64,000 nucleotides of DNA, from assembly GCA_032191485.1 (NCBI GenBank), contig JAVDOI010000041.1, forward strand, positions 1,203,501 to 1,267,500, in the 5' to 3' direction. The notes beneath the pieces are model-generated. The model was not told the origin of the DNA and searched no databases. It worked only from the letters and a program-made list of their open reading frames with translations. Positions within the stretch are counted from its first letter, which is position 1; each line of letters starts with the position of its first letter. The position numbers and the translations under genes are program-made. Shown here piece after piece: positions 1 to 9,549 of the stretch. The DNA is from Leptoclinus maculatus (lineage: Eukaryota > Chordata > Actinopteri > Perciformes > Stichaeidae).

Positions 1-145
1 GGTCTGTGTCCTACTTCCCTCATTAACTTCCATTTCATGTGTTTTTATTTACTCGGTCACTGGTCGTTTGGCAGCCATCTTTAGATGTAGTCCAGCCTGG
101 TTTCACACTTCTGATTTGTCGATTTGATTAAAGAACGTAAGTCGA

Positions 146-180
146 CCAATCGGAGCAAAATACATGTCCGCATATATAAA
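146..180 (+). promoter_or_regulatory. CCAAT + TATATAAA promoter-like pair inside the APPL1 intron
   Basis: A CCAAT box at 146-150 is followed by TATATAAA at 173-180. The same pair lies in the second copy at about 51977-52011. The spacing resembles a pol II core promoter, but it sits in an intron upstream of an APPL1 exon and no transcript start can be shown. It could be chance or a relic of an inserted element. Confidence 0.2.
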
Positions 181-275
181 AGGACGTCTTATGACCTGGC
201 ACTACCACAGACATCACACATCCACAAGTCACCACCACTGTTAACTAAAGTCAGACGCTGTCATCCCATTGGCAG

Positions 276-296
276 GAGCTGGCAGCCAGAGTGAAC
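276..296 (+). pseudogene. APPL1: APPL1-like exon, 5' part (split by ERV), copy A
   Basis: The acceptor GGCAG at 271-275 is followed by seven codons encoding ELAARVN, the start of the APPL1 linker exon after the PH domain. The exon resumes at 6005 after the ERV. The intact exon of the other copy, at 52107-52198, proves the reading. An insertion inside this exon should abolish a normal APPL1 message from this copy. Confidence 0.8.
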
Positions 297-1111
297 TGTG
301 GAGGATTTCAGTATTGAAGATAGAATTAGTGGGATTTTAGTTTTAGAATTAGTTTAGTATGATGATTAGCACCTCTTATGGTGAATAGAAGTGTCAAAAT
401 AATAAGAATGTTACGATGGGTTAAAGTGTTGCAATATATTTATCTATGAGATGTAATATGTTTAGTATGAGTTTAGGAAGCATCGTGGAAATGCCGCACA
501 TATGCTTGTAAAAAGTGTCAAAGTATCAGGAAGTACCAGAATACTTATCTAGTGTAGAGTGTGTTTACAATATGTTTACTATAGGAGTGTTGAACCATAA
601 GAGACAATTATTGGATGTATTATTAATAAATGTATTAATCTGTAAGAATAGTCGATAGGGATAGACAGGATTTTAAGTTGGGCTTTAACAGAGGACACCA
701 GGAATAGAGCGAGGACCCAAGAGGGACCCCAAGAAGGAGGAGCTACAGACGGAGACCAATAGGAGACGACGAGGGAGTCAGCTGACTAAGGCTAGGAGGA
801 GTCAGCTGGATTTAGACCAATAGGATTTGAGACAGATATTTTACGGACTATGAAAGGAGATTCAAATGTTTATTTCAGTCTCTTCATCACATTTCGTCCT
901 TCAGGTAACAAGCTTCCTGTTTGGAGTGTGTGTGAAAGCTGTTCTCGAGAGCATTTTACTATCGATAGTTAATTCAGATTGCATTTGTTATTAAATACAT
1001 GTTTTATTTTGAAACCTGAATTCAGCGAACTTATTTTTGGCGCACATGCGCAGTAACTAGTCAACAAACCAGTTCAGCGTTAGCGGCTCCTGTTTATACT
1101 TTGCCCCAACA
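297..1111 (+). repeat. ERV-1 5' LTR
   Basis: This 815-bp LTR begins TGTGGAGGATTTCAG and ends TTTGCCCCAACA. It is the same length as the 3' LTR, and I found no difference over the stretches compared by eye, which suggests a recent insertion. The right edge is fixed by the primer site three bases downstream. Confidence 0.92.
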
Positions 1112-1114
1112 ATT

Positions 1115-1132
1115 TGGCGACCACGAAGGGAC
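1115..1132 (+). promoter_or_regulatory. ERV-1 primer binding site, tRNA-Arg type
   Basis: TGGCGACCACGAAGGGAC lies three bases after the 5' LTR. It is the reverse complement of CCA plus the 3' end of vertebrate tRNA-Arg (TCG/CCG isoacceptors end in GTCCCTTCGTGGTCG). The tRNA identity is from memory and should be checked against a tRNA set. Confidence 0.75.
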
Positions 1133-3463
1133 AAAGGGACATTAGGGGCTTTGAATATTCGACTCTGAGAAGGCTGACATGACGTGAGATGGGTAGACAC
1201 TTTCGGAGATCTCACAAACATAAGGTGAGCAGAGCCGTTTTAATAGAAATCTGTTCAGGTAGACTATAGGAAACCTTAGGCGAAAGTGTCTGCATGATTT
1301 ACGTTTCTGGAAGCTGGACAGAGGAGGAGACCGCAGCTAACTGGTAACTGTATTGATTTAACTTTAAAGTGGTTGTAACTCTGTATGAATAGCATCTGCA
1401 AGCTGAATTAGGAACATATGTGTGCTTTGATTACACGTTGTTCTTTGTTGTGAAATCCTACCGGTGAGGCCTGATTTGCAGGTAACCCCGGGAGAGGGGG
1501 ATGTTGAATTATATGTAGTAGCATTGATCACGCTATAGTATTAGCTATTGGAACTAAGCAGCTAGAAAGAAGCGTGAGAGCGGTCGAAGTTCTGGGCTTT
1601 GGTTCTTCAGGCAGACTAAATTTGTGTTTCAGAGGTACATGAGGTTAAGGCGACGGTCCCCTCGTGATTTGCTGGGCAGGTTTAGGCTTAAAGAACTGAT
1701 GACTCTAGTGCGGGAGGGAATAAATTATAGATTTGTGGGGCCAAGATCTCGGGTTGAACAGGGTGTGTAATTGGGCGATACTGAATTATCCGCATGGACG
1801 TGCATGAGGTTCGGGTCCGGTGAACATACGTTTAGACTACTGCAGAGGCTGGCCGCTACGTTAAGTTAATTGTAATGATGGGAAATAGTGCATGGTACTA
1901 ACTGTGTATCTTAGACAATTAGGGGTGGCTAACGTGGGGTTGATCTCTTAGAAGAGTAGCAGAGAGTTTGTAAGCTATGGCGAACTGGAAGGCGTAGTTA
2001 AGACTTCGTGGGTCTAGTGTTGAGCTAGGCGAACTGCGAAGTTTTGCTCGTTTTTTGGGTCTAGTGAACAGGCGTTAAACTACTTAAATCGAAGAGACTG
2101 GCTGCTACGTTATGATAAAACCTAAAGGGGAAATAATACATTAAACTGTGTATTTAGTCGTTGCATTGTGTTGTGTGAATGATATGGTAAGCTGGAGACT
2201 GATTGCAGTTCTGGTGCTACCTTAGATCGTGAAAGAGGAGACTATTGATTATAATATCTGGTATGGTGGTGAGAAGCCACGGCCCGGACTAGTTTGAGAA
2301 GGTGTGTGAATGTGGCATATTGTAAGAGTTGAGAAAACGGTGATTTGTGTGTGTGCTGAAGACAGCTTAGCTAGTAGCATTAGCCGCTAATAGCATTAGC
2401 TTCTTTGTCCGTTTTCGCGCCAGTTTTTTGAGGAAAACACCATAGAAGAAGAGAAGATAACTTCGACATCTAGCGGTTTGGAGGTGTAATTGCATGATAA
2501 TTACAGTAAACTCCACTACCCAGAAAACCTAGAGGTGAAATAATTATAGAACTACAGAACGTTTCACCACCTATCTTTTGTAGGAGTAATTACTTTAGGA
2601 CTACCAAATACTTAGTCATCTAGTAGATTGATAGATAAATTACAATAAAGTGAGTTTTTGGTGATAAACTTGTGATATCATTGTTTTGGACTCTATATTT
2701 TAATTTGCATTGACTTAGATTGTTGCTCTTAGTTTTAATTCAGTATTTTAATAGCCATTGGTAATATTAATTGTAACTTAAATTATTCATTTTAGTTTCA
2801 ATTCAACAGTTTAACTTTAGTTAGTAAGTTTAGTTTGATCCAATATTTTAACCTCCAGTTTTAATTCAATTGGTGTCCTACAGTTGTTTATTTTGATTCA
2901 GTGTTTTAACTGAAATAGTTGATTTTGATTCTGATCCGACATTTGTAATTTTTTATTTTAACTTTAGTTCACAATTTTAATTAATTTTGATTTAACATTT
3001 AGACTTTCAATTGTTTGTTTTACTTTTGATTTACATTGCAACTTCTTTGATTGTTAGGTGTAGTTTCAGTTCAACGTTTCCACTACAGTTGTGAAAGTTT
3101 ATGTTTTGATCCAATGTTTTGATTTCCATTATTGATTGCAATTTTAGGTCAGCAGTTACATTTCCATTAATCATTTATGATTTGATTCAACATTTTGATT
3201 CATTTCGATTAGTTTGATTTAGTTTAGATTCATTTTAGTTCTATTTGAAGTTAATTTTGATTTAGATATTGATTGTTTGATTTGAAAGTTTACATTTCTG
3301 TGATTTTTTAATTCAAGACTTCTTGGTATATGCAGTATTGATTAATTTTGGTTCAACATTTTACCAAGATTTGCGAATAGTTTTTTGAATTTCAGAGCTG
3401 CGGTTAGAGTAGAACCTTATAGGATAGACAGAGTTGAGGGATTAGTGAACACTCCTAGTCTGC
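1133..3463 (+). other. ERV-1 long untranslated leader / degenerate internal region
   Basis: This is 2.3 kb with no ORF of useful length. A splice donor-like AAG|GTGAGC lies near 1220. From about 2690 to 3400 the DNA is T-rich and full of short variants of TTTTGATTCAACATTTTAA, giving a low-complexity, semi-repetitive tract. The N-terminal Gag domains (matrix, capsid) and pol expected in an autonomous relative are not recognisable here. Confidence 0.6.
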
Positions 3464-4087
3464 ATGATGTTTACATTAACTTCAGCAGCATGGGTGTTGG
3501 AAGGACAAAGACAGGAAGTGTTGAGAGAGAAAGAGGAAGTGTATAGACAGAAAAAGGAAGTAAGAGATAGGAAAGAGGTAGGAGAACTAAAGAGTGAATT
3601 GAGAGAACTAGAACGCACTAGGAAAGATCTGCAACTGCAGATAAAGGAAAGAGAAGGTAAAGGAGAAGAAGATCTGAAGACATTGATGAAGCGGCTGTTG
3701 AAACTCCAAATATCAGCGGCTGACAGGGAAATAACTAAGACACAACAGGCTAAGAAACAGAGAGCAGTAGCCGAGGCTCAAGCCTCTCATCAGCCCCAAC
3801 ATCCAGCTGCACCCCCGATACCAGATCAACCGTATCCAGCAGAACCAGCCCCTACAGTGGTGAATTACCCACCTCCACCACAGTACAGAGGCAGAGGACG
3901 TGGATACAGCAAAGGGAGAGGATTCCAGCAAGGGGGGTATGGAAGACCCGGAAGTGAAGATGAATGCTACAGATGCGGGCAAAGAGGTCACTGGGCAAGA
4001 AACTGCAGAGGAAAGCAGTTCAGTGCGCCACCACAACAGCAACAGATGCCCATGCTGCCAGAACCATGGTACCAAGATCAGTACTGA
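3464..4087 (+). CDS. ERV-1 Gag C-terminal fragment (charged helix + zinc knuckle)
   Basis: The 207-aa ORF starts with tandem ATGs just after an in-frame TGA. Residues about 15-70 form a highly charged coiled-coil-like helix, as at the capsid-nucleocapsid border of gammaretroviral Gag. A proline-rich stretch follows (about 110-140), then an RGRG basic tract and one CCHC knuckle, CYRCGQRGHWARNC, near residues 168-181. Matrix and most of capsid are absent, so it cannot assemble alone but may bind RNA. Two overlapping frames continue after 4087 without recognisable domains. Gag identity is certain from the knuckle and context; retained function is unknown. Confidence 0.75.
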   Translation: MMFTLTSAAWVLEGQRQEVLREKEEVYRQKKEVRDRKEVGELKSELRELERTRKDLQLQIKEREGKGEEDLKTLMKRLLKLQISAADREITKTQQAKKQRAVAEAQASHQPQHPAAPPIPDQPYPAEPAPTVVNYPPPPQYRGRGRGYSKGRGFQQGGYGRPGSEDECYRCGQRGHWARNCRGKQFSAPPQQQQMPMLPEPWYQDQY

Positions 4088-4461
4088 AGAGGCCAAGAAG
4101 ATCCAGAAGAAGACACCCCCACTCTCAGGACAACATTAGAAACACAGAGCACAATAACACTCATTTAAGATACAAAGACGTTAACTAACATGTTTCAAGT
4201 TTTATTTTCACAGGTGATGAACATAGAGGCAGCTGCTGACAGGAGAAAGCAGTCTCCTATTGTATTACCAGGTAGCTGGCTGTGGATGAGGTCCATAGGT
4301 GCCAACAAGTTGGATTGGACCATGAGAGATCCATTTTAGAGAAGTTTACATAGATGACATAGGGGTACCAAGGGGGGTGCCTAATGAATTTAAAGCTAGA
4401 AATCAAGTAGGAGCCGGTTTCGAATCAGCATTTTTTTTGATGGTCGACAATCAATAAAGAT

Positions 4462-4725
4462 GTGGATTGGATTAATTACATTTACTGTAACCAGCAGCAT
4501 TTTGTAAACGTCACTCGTGATGCCATAGTGGGACTTCATGAGCCGGTAGATAAGACTAGTTTAATGGCCTTGCAGAACAGAATGGCATTAAATATGATTT
4601 TAGCAGAGTGTGCAAAATGTTTGGATTTGCTTGTAGTACTTTCATTCTGAACAACACAGTTCCTGATCATCTTCACTGGGATTCTGGAGGACCTGATTGA
4701 GTCCAGATGGACTTCTGAAAACATC
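4462..4725 (+). pseudogene. ERV-1 Env transmembrane-subunit relic
   Basis: A 62-aa ORF contains the LQNRMALNMILAE motif, typical of the heptad/immunosuppressive-like segment of gamma-type retroviral TM subunits. Just downstream, in another frame, NNTVPD-like residues match what usually follows. The fragment is frameshifted and lacks signal peptide, surface subunit, fusion peptide and membrane anchor, so it is a non-functional relic. An acceptor-like TTTTCACAG at 4205-4213 could be the old env splice site. Confidence 0.6.
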
Positions 4726-5171
4726 CGGTGAGATATTGAAATTTTGAAAAATTGACTGTATATTGTTTTGTCAGTTTGTTTTGGGATTTTTTGTTTTTAT
4801 AGGGTAAAATTGGGATTTACATTTTTGTGAAGTAAAGAAGGAGCAGACAAAGCTTCTCAGAAATTCTTCTTTCTATTCCTCATTGTACAGGATGAATCCT
4901 GAAGATGTCCTCTACCATATGCGCCTACCACCTGGACCAACCAGCATCCCGACAAGAGCCGCTCACATCAGCTACAGTCCTTGTCCTCTGTTGATGCCGT
5001 TGTATTCGTAGACTTTTACAGGGGTTAATTGATACTGTGCTTAGTGAGACAAAGATGTAGGGAAATTGGTTAGGTATAGATGATGAGGATGAATTTTAAA
5101 GACTGATGATATGACTGTTTAATTGGGGAAACTCACTCTTAGACCATAAAGGTAACACACTCTGAAGAGTG

Positions 5172-5185
5172 TGTTAGGGGGGATT
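5172..5185 (+). promoter_or_regulatory. ERV-1 polypurine tract
   Basis: A purine-rich run containing AGGGGGGA ends two to three bases before the 3' LTR, in the position where plus-strand synthesis is primed. Confidence 0.65.
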
Positions 5186-6000
5186 TGTGGAGGATTTCAG
5201 TATTGAAGATAGAATTAGTGGGATTTTAGTTTTAGAATTAGTTTAGTATGATGATTAGCACCTCTTATGGTGAATAGAAGTGTCAAAATAATAAGAATGT
5301 TACGATGGGTTAAAGTGTTGCAATATATTTATCTATGAGATGTAATATGTTTAGTATGAGTTTAGGAAGCATCGTGGAAATGCCGCACATATGCTTGTAA
5401 AAAGTGTCAAAGTATCAGGAAGTACCAGAATACTTATCTAGTGTAGAGTGTGTTTACAATATGTTTACTATAGGAGTGTTGAACCATAAGAGACAATTAT
5501 TGGATGTATTATTAATAAATGTATTAATCTGTAAGAATAGTCGATAGGGATAGACAGGATTTTAAGTTGGGCTTTAACAGAGGACACCAGGAATAGAGCG
5601 AGGACCCAAGAGGGACCCCAAGAAGGAGGAGCTACAGACGGAGACCAATAGGAGACGACGAGGGAGTCAGCTGACTAAGGCTAGGAGGAGTCAGCTGGAT
5701 TTAGACCAATAGGATTTGAGACAGATATTTTACGGACTATGAAAGGAGATTCAAATGTTTATTTCAGTCTCTTCATCACATTTCGTCCTTCAGGTAACAA
5801 GCTTCCTGTTTGGAGTGTGTGTGAAAGCTGTTCTCGAGAGCATTTTACTATCGATAGTTAATTCAGATTGCATTTGTTATTAAATACATGTTTTATTTTG
5901 AAACCTGAATTCAGCGAACTTATTTTTGGCGCACATGCGCAGTAACTAGTCAACAAACCAGTTCAGCGTTAGCGGCTCCTGTTTATACTTTGCCCCAACA
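5186..6000 (+). repeat. ERV-1 3' LTR
   Basis: This 815-bp copy matches the 5' LTR wherever compared, starting TGTGGAGG and ending CCCCAACA, and is followed directly by the GAAC target duplication. Confidence 0.92.
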
Positions 6001-6004
6001 GAAC

Positions 6005-6075
6005 CAATCAGCTCTCGAGGCCGTGACGCCGTCGCCGTCCTTCCAGCAGAGACACGAGAGCATGAGGCCCAGCAG
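6005..6075 (+). pseudogene. APPL1: APPL1-like exon, 3' part, copy A
   Basis: Reading resumes after the ERV with QSALEAVTPSPSFQQRHESM, very close to the vertebrate APPL1 linker after the PH domain, and ends at a GTAGGT donor at 6076. Together with 276-296 it makes the same 92-bp exon found intact at 52107-52198. Confidence 0.85.
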
Positions 6076-6212
6076 GTAGGTGTGTGTGTGTGTGTGAGAG
6101 AGAGAGTGTGAGACTTTATGTTAGAAGACCACCAGTGTCAAAACATAGTGTGATCAACAACCTCGTAACCAATCAGCTGTCAGATATAATGAAGACCGAC
6201 TCTCTCTCTCAG

Positions 6213-6392
6213 TAAAGGGCGAGCGGGCCGAGCGAGCAGCATCAGCTCTGTCGGGTCCGAGCCGTCGCCCGCCCTCTCTGTGCTTTCATTGGACGCCCTG
6301 GTTGCCCCGGACACGCCCATCCAGTTTGACATCATATCCCCCGTCAGCGAGGAGAACTCAGGACAGAGCAAGACGGCAGCAAAGTCCGGCAG
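6213..6392 (+). pseudogene. APPL1: APPL1-like linker exon, copy A (complete)
   Basis: The acceptor CTCTCTCAG precedes a 180-bp open exon encoding a Ser-rich linker ending LSLDALVAPDTPIQFDIISP, a hallmark of APPL1/APPL2 upstream of the PTB domain. The donor is GTAGGT at 6393. This is the intact version of the exon that is frameshifted (extra C) and truncated in copy B at 52350-52452. No PTB exons follow in this window. Confidence 0.85.
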
Positions 6393-6806
6393 GTAGGTGT
6401 GTGTATGTAGGTGTGTGTGTGTGTAGGTGTGTGTATGTAGGTGTGTGTGTGTGTAGGTGTGTGTATGTAGGTGTGTGTGTGTGTAGGTGTGTGTATGTAG
6501 GTGTGTGTGTATGTAGGTGTGTGTGTATGTAGGTGTGTGTGTGTGTATGTAGGTGTGTGTGTGTGTATGTAGGTGTGTGTGTGTAGGTGTGTGTGTGTAG
6601 GTGTGTGTGTGTGTGTGTGTAGGTGTGTGTGTGTGTGTGTGTGTAGGTGTGTGTGTGTGTAGGTGTGTGTGTGTGTGTGTAGGTGTGTGTGTGTGTATGT
6701 AGGTGTGTGTATGTAGGTGTGTGTGTGTGTGTGTGTGTGTAGGTGTGTGTGTGTGTAGGTGTGTGTGTGTGTGTGTGTAGGTGTGTGTGTATGTAGGTGT
6801 GCGCGG
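6393..6806 (+). repeat. GTGTGTGTAG/GTATGTAG minisatellite
   Basis: About 410 bp of GT-rich units (GTGTGT interrupted by ATGTAG or AGGT) begins in the splice donor of the preceding APPL1 exon. Long ORFs on both strands here (Cys-Val or His-Thr polymers) are artefacts of the repeat. Confidence 0.9.
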
Positions 6807-6818
6807 GACCGCATAGGT

Positions 6819-8110
6819 CAGACCTGGGCATTGTACGGCCCGCGGGACGTCAATGGGAAATTAGGAATGAAACGTAAATAATTGTAGCTACATCATGCAC
6901 GGAATACAGCTGCATTGGTTTTATTTTGAAGGCGACTGCTGCTGTCTTTTATCTCAATTTACGTACGTTCGTGGATGTGCGAGCAGCGGCTCACTGCAAT
7001 CCCAATAATAGCAGTGTCGGCAGCCGGAACCGGGCCGGTGTATTCGGCCCGATTCTGGGGCGTCATTCAGTCTCAGCCGAGTCGGCAACCGGACTCGGCC
7101 CGACGTGTTTCTTCCGGCATGCCGATCTTACGCCAGAGCTGGTCTAGGTCATTTTGGCTACCTGAGATGTGTTGGTGATGCAGAGCGACACGGACATCTG
7201 AGGCTTTGCTAGCTAAGCTGCTAAATCAACATGCTCAGAAGATGTTGGTTCTCTTTGGATCGACCTACATATGTGAACAAACATTCTCCGTGATGGAGTT
7301 TAATGAATCCAGATCCAGATCCTCTCTCTCATTGATCATCACCTGTCAGCTGTCCTTCACATCTCACCTCACACATTCACCCTGACTTCAGAGCACTCGT
7401 TTACTGAACTAAAACACAGACAATTAGGTCATTGGACTACAAACGATAGTAATAAAAGTACTAATTAACAGAAACATGATTCCTGTCAGTGTTTTACTAT
7501 TATATATAGATATTACATATTTTTTACATATTATTTTTTTATTACATATTTATATTTGTTTGGATCATTATTCCTGCTGCAGATGTTTTAAGGTGGAGCT
7601 CATTTTAACTCCTTTATACTCTGTTGTTCAGTTAGGGTAGTTAGGAAGGGTTTGACAAATTATAATGTGCAAAATAACTAGTAACTAAAGCTGCCAGACA
7701 AATGTAGTGGAGTAAAAAGTACAATATTTCCCTCTGAGATGTAGTGGAGTGGAAGTACAAAGTTGAATAAAATAGAAATACTCAAGTAAAGTACCTTGAA
7801 TTTGTACATACAGTACTTAAGCAAATATACTAGTTACATTCCACCACTGATCATAATATTTACTCTTACCACTTATCAAAACCATACAATGTACTGCTTC
7901 TTTGTGATCATCACATTGTATCATCTAATTTATTTGACAAGGGTTTTGCTTGTTAAACGGTAAGTGGATTTAATATAGTTATTGAATACAAATCAAACCA
8001 AGAGTGAGATAAATTAGTTAAACCAATACAGTGTTAATATTTGAATGGGCCCCGGGCCACTTTGTAATTGAAAAGTTGGGCCCCGAGGTCAAAAAGGTTA
8101 AGAACCCCTG
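6819..8110 (+). mobile_element. hAT (Charlie-like) transposon relic
   Basis: The right end (about 8047-8110), ending GGTCAAAAAGGTTAAGAACCCCTG, is the classic hAT-Charlie terminal inverted repeat (CAGGGGTTCTTAACC). The left end near 6819 reads CAGACCTGGGCATTGTACGG and pairs poorly with it, so two elements may be joined or the left end decayed. The interior carries a transposase relic at 7239-7385. The 7.5-8.0-kb part is AT-rich and non-coding. Confidence 0.6.
7239..7385 (+). pseudogene. hAT transposase C-terminal (dimerisation) relic
   Basis: The frame reads MLVLFGSTYICEQTFSVM, then SRSRSSLS, matching the conserved C-terminal segment of Charlie-like hAT transposases and domesticated relatives (SCAND3/GTF2IRD2 type). 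Frameshifts follow directly and no catalytic core is present, so it is inactive. Confidence 0.65.
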
Positions 8111-9318
8111 CTCTAAAGATCTCTAAGACCTGAATGAGAGAGAGACACAGAGAGATAGAGGGAGAGGAGTGTGTGTGTGTCTCAGTGCCTCTGTGTGTTT
8201 ATCAACACTAATGAGCTCATATGAACACCTGTGTGAGAGATTAGAGTGAACAGTGATTTTCAACAAAACTACCTGTCAAACATATGCCCTTCATACCAAC
8301 ACCATGAGACTAATCAATAAAATATGGATACCGTGAGAGAGATAAGACTCTGCCAAACGCGGTAAAGTGATTTTTATGTTTGTGGTGTTAAAAATGTGAG
8401 CTACAGCGCAAGATACAAAACTGGTACCGTCTGCTTTCTTTGAGAAATGAGTGGTCAGATTTAACATGGAGTCTAATGGAGCAGTTGGTTGGCGTTCATG
8501 TTGCTCTGCGGCTCTTTGAGCCAAATGTGTAAGTCTGTTGGATTCCATAGACATCTGTGTGCGACAGCACAACATTTCCAAGCTTTTTGGCCAAAAATGG
8601 TGTATAAAGAGTAAAAATTGTGGGACCTGGAGCAATTTGTTTGAAAAAATCACCGAATATTTTCCTGCTTTTCCATATCAAATGTATTATTGTTAGATGA
8701 ATGAAGTGTCCAGTGCCATACACTTTGTTTTGTCCAGTTTGATATCATATTCTTGTAATGTTTAATTTGAACATAGTTGAAGGAAATTATTTTAATAAAA
8801 GAGTTGAATTATTAATTTACTTATATTCGTTAATTTTTCCAATAAATGTCCAATTACATCAGCACATTCATTATTCTAGTGTTATAGTTGTGGGTAATTA
8901 TTAAAGCATCTTTTATTACCTACAAATAGACACCAAGATCATTCAAATCGGGGAAATACAAAGTTTTATTAAGAAAACAAATTTTCGGGAGGCCCAATTG
9001 GTGGCCATCTTGAAAAATAGCCGCCATCTTGGATTTTTGAATGGCCAATCAGGCAGGTTTGACCAGATACCTCTGGAGAACAACCACCAAATGTCATGCT
9101 TGTATCATAATTTGCACGATTAATCTACTATCTGCCCCACTACATTGAATCAACTGAAAACATTACACAATCATTTATATCAGTATTTTAAGAGGATTTA
9201 TATTTTTATATATATATATATATGGTTACATATAGTTTCATTTCTTTGCCATATTTTAAGGATCATCAGAAATCATTACATTCATAAATTCAAAGATAAA
9301 CATTCAATCTCGTATCCA
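8108..9318 (+). repeat. 1.2-kb dispersed repeat, copy 1
   Basis: This segment starts CTCTAAAGATCTCTAAGACC and ends CATTCAATCTCGTATCCA. It is nearly identical to 12783-13953. Its first 500 bp are homologous to the start of each unit of the macrosatellite at 52.45-64 kb; the 3' half is not in the satellite. It includes a purine/GT tract, a segment with a 120-aa antisense ORF that is open in all copies, an AT-rich tail and a short TA run. No terminal inverted repeat or target duplication was identified. Confidence 0.8.
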
Positions 9319-9427
9319 TAGTAACGATGCAATCGAGGACTCCATGGATAGAATGGTGTCATGATGACATCATGGAAGTTCCGGAATTAATTTAGTTTAC
9401 ATGCCTGTGCCTTTCCTCAGACATTTC

Positions 9428-9549
9428 AGACAGACATCAAGTTGCTTCAGAGACACATTTGAGAATTGCATTGGAAAACTCACACAGTATTTCAAAGCAC
9501 ACATCAAATTTGTTCAGAAACACATTTGACAATGGCAATGGCAAGCTCA
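9428..9549 (+). repeat. Imperfect tandem duplication at the 5' end of the coiled-coil gene
   Basis: The stretch with CAGACATC, GTTGCTTCAGA, CACATTTGAGAATTGCATTG and AAACTCAC is echoed about 65 bp later by CACATC, TTTGTTCAGA, CACATTTGACAATGGCAATG and CAAGCTCAC. The second copy provides the start codon. Confidence 0.55.

Larger units (their letters stand above)
297..6000 (+). mobile_element. ERV-1: non-autonomous endogenous retrovirus, gamma/epsilon-like
   Basis: The element has two 815-bp LTRs (297-1111 and 5186-6000, TGTGGAGG...CCCCAACA), a tRNA-Arg-type primer binding site, a Gag C-terminal ORF with one zinc knuckle, an Env transmembrane relic and a purine tract before the 3' LTR. It is flanked by the 4-bp duplication GAAC (293-296 and 6001-6004), and the empty site exists at 52117-52140. 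No protease, reverse transcriptase or integrase is visible in the 4.1-kb interior, so it must have been moved by proteins supplied elsewhere. The 4-bp duplication and single-knuckle Gag fit gamma- or epsilon-like retroviruses. The insertion breaks an APPL1 exon. Confidence 0.92.
1..6314 (+). repeat. Segmental duplication, copy A (APPL1 fragment, ERV-interrupted)
   Basis: The first 296 bases and 6001-6314 match 51832-52452 almost base for base, with differences such as a T/A substitution and a shorter GT run. Copy A differs mainly by carrying a complete ERV at 297-6000. Homology to the other copy stops at about 6314 because copy B is cut there by a satellite unit; it starts at base 1 only because the window does. 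The duplicated block holds an APPL1 intron, two exons and the intron between them. It is either a recent duplication or two haplotypes placed in series by the assembly. Confidence 0.85.

Noticed and set aside
6344..6831. Two long minus-strand ORFs of His-Thr polymers
   Set aside because: They are readings of the GT-rich minisatellite; composition alone keeps them open.
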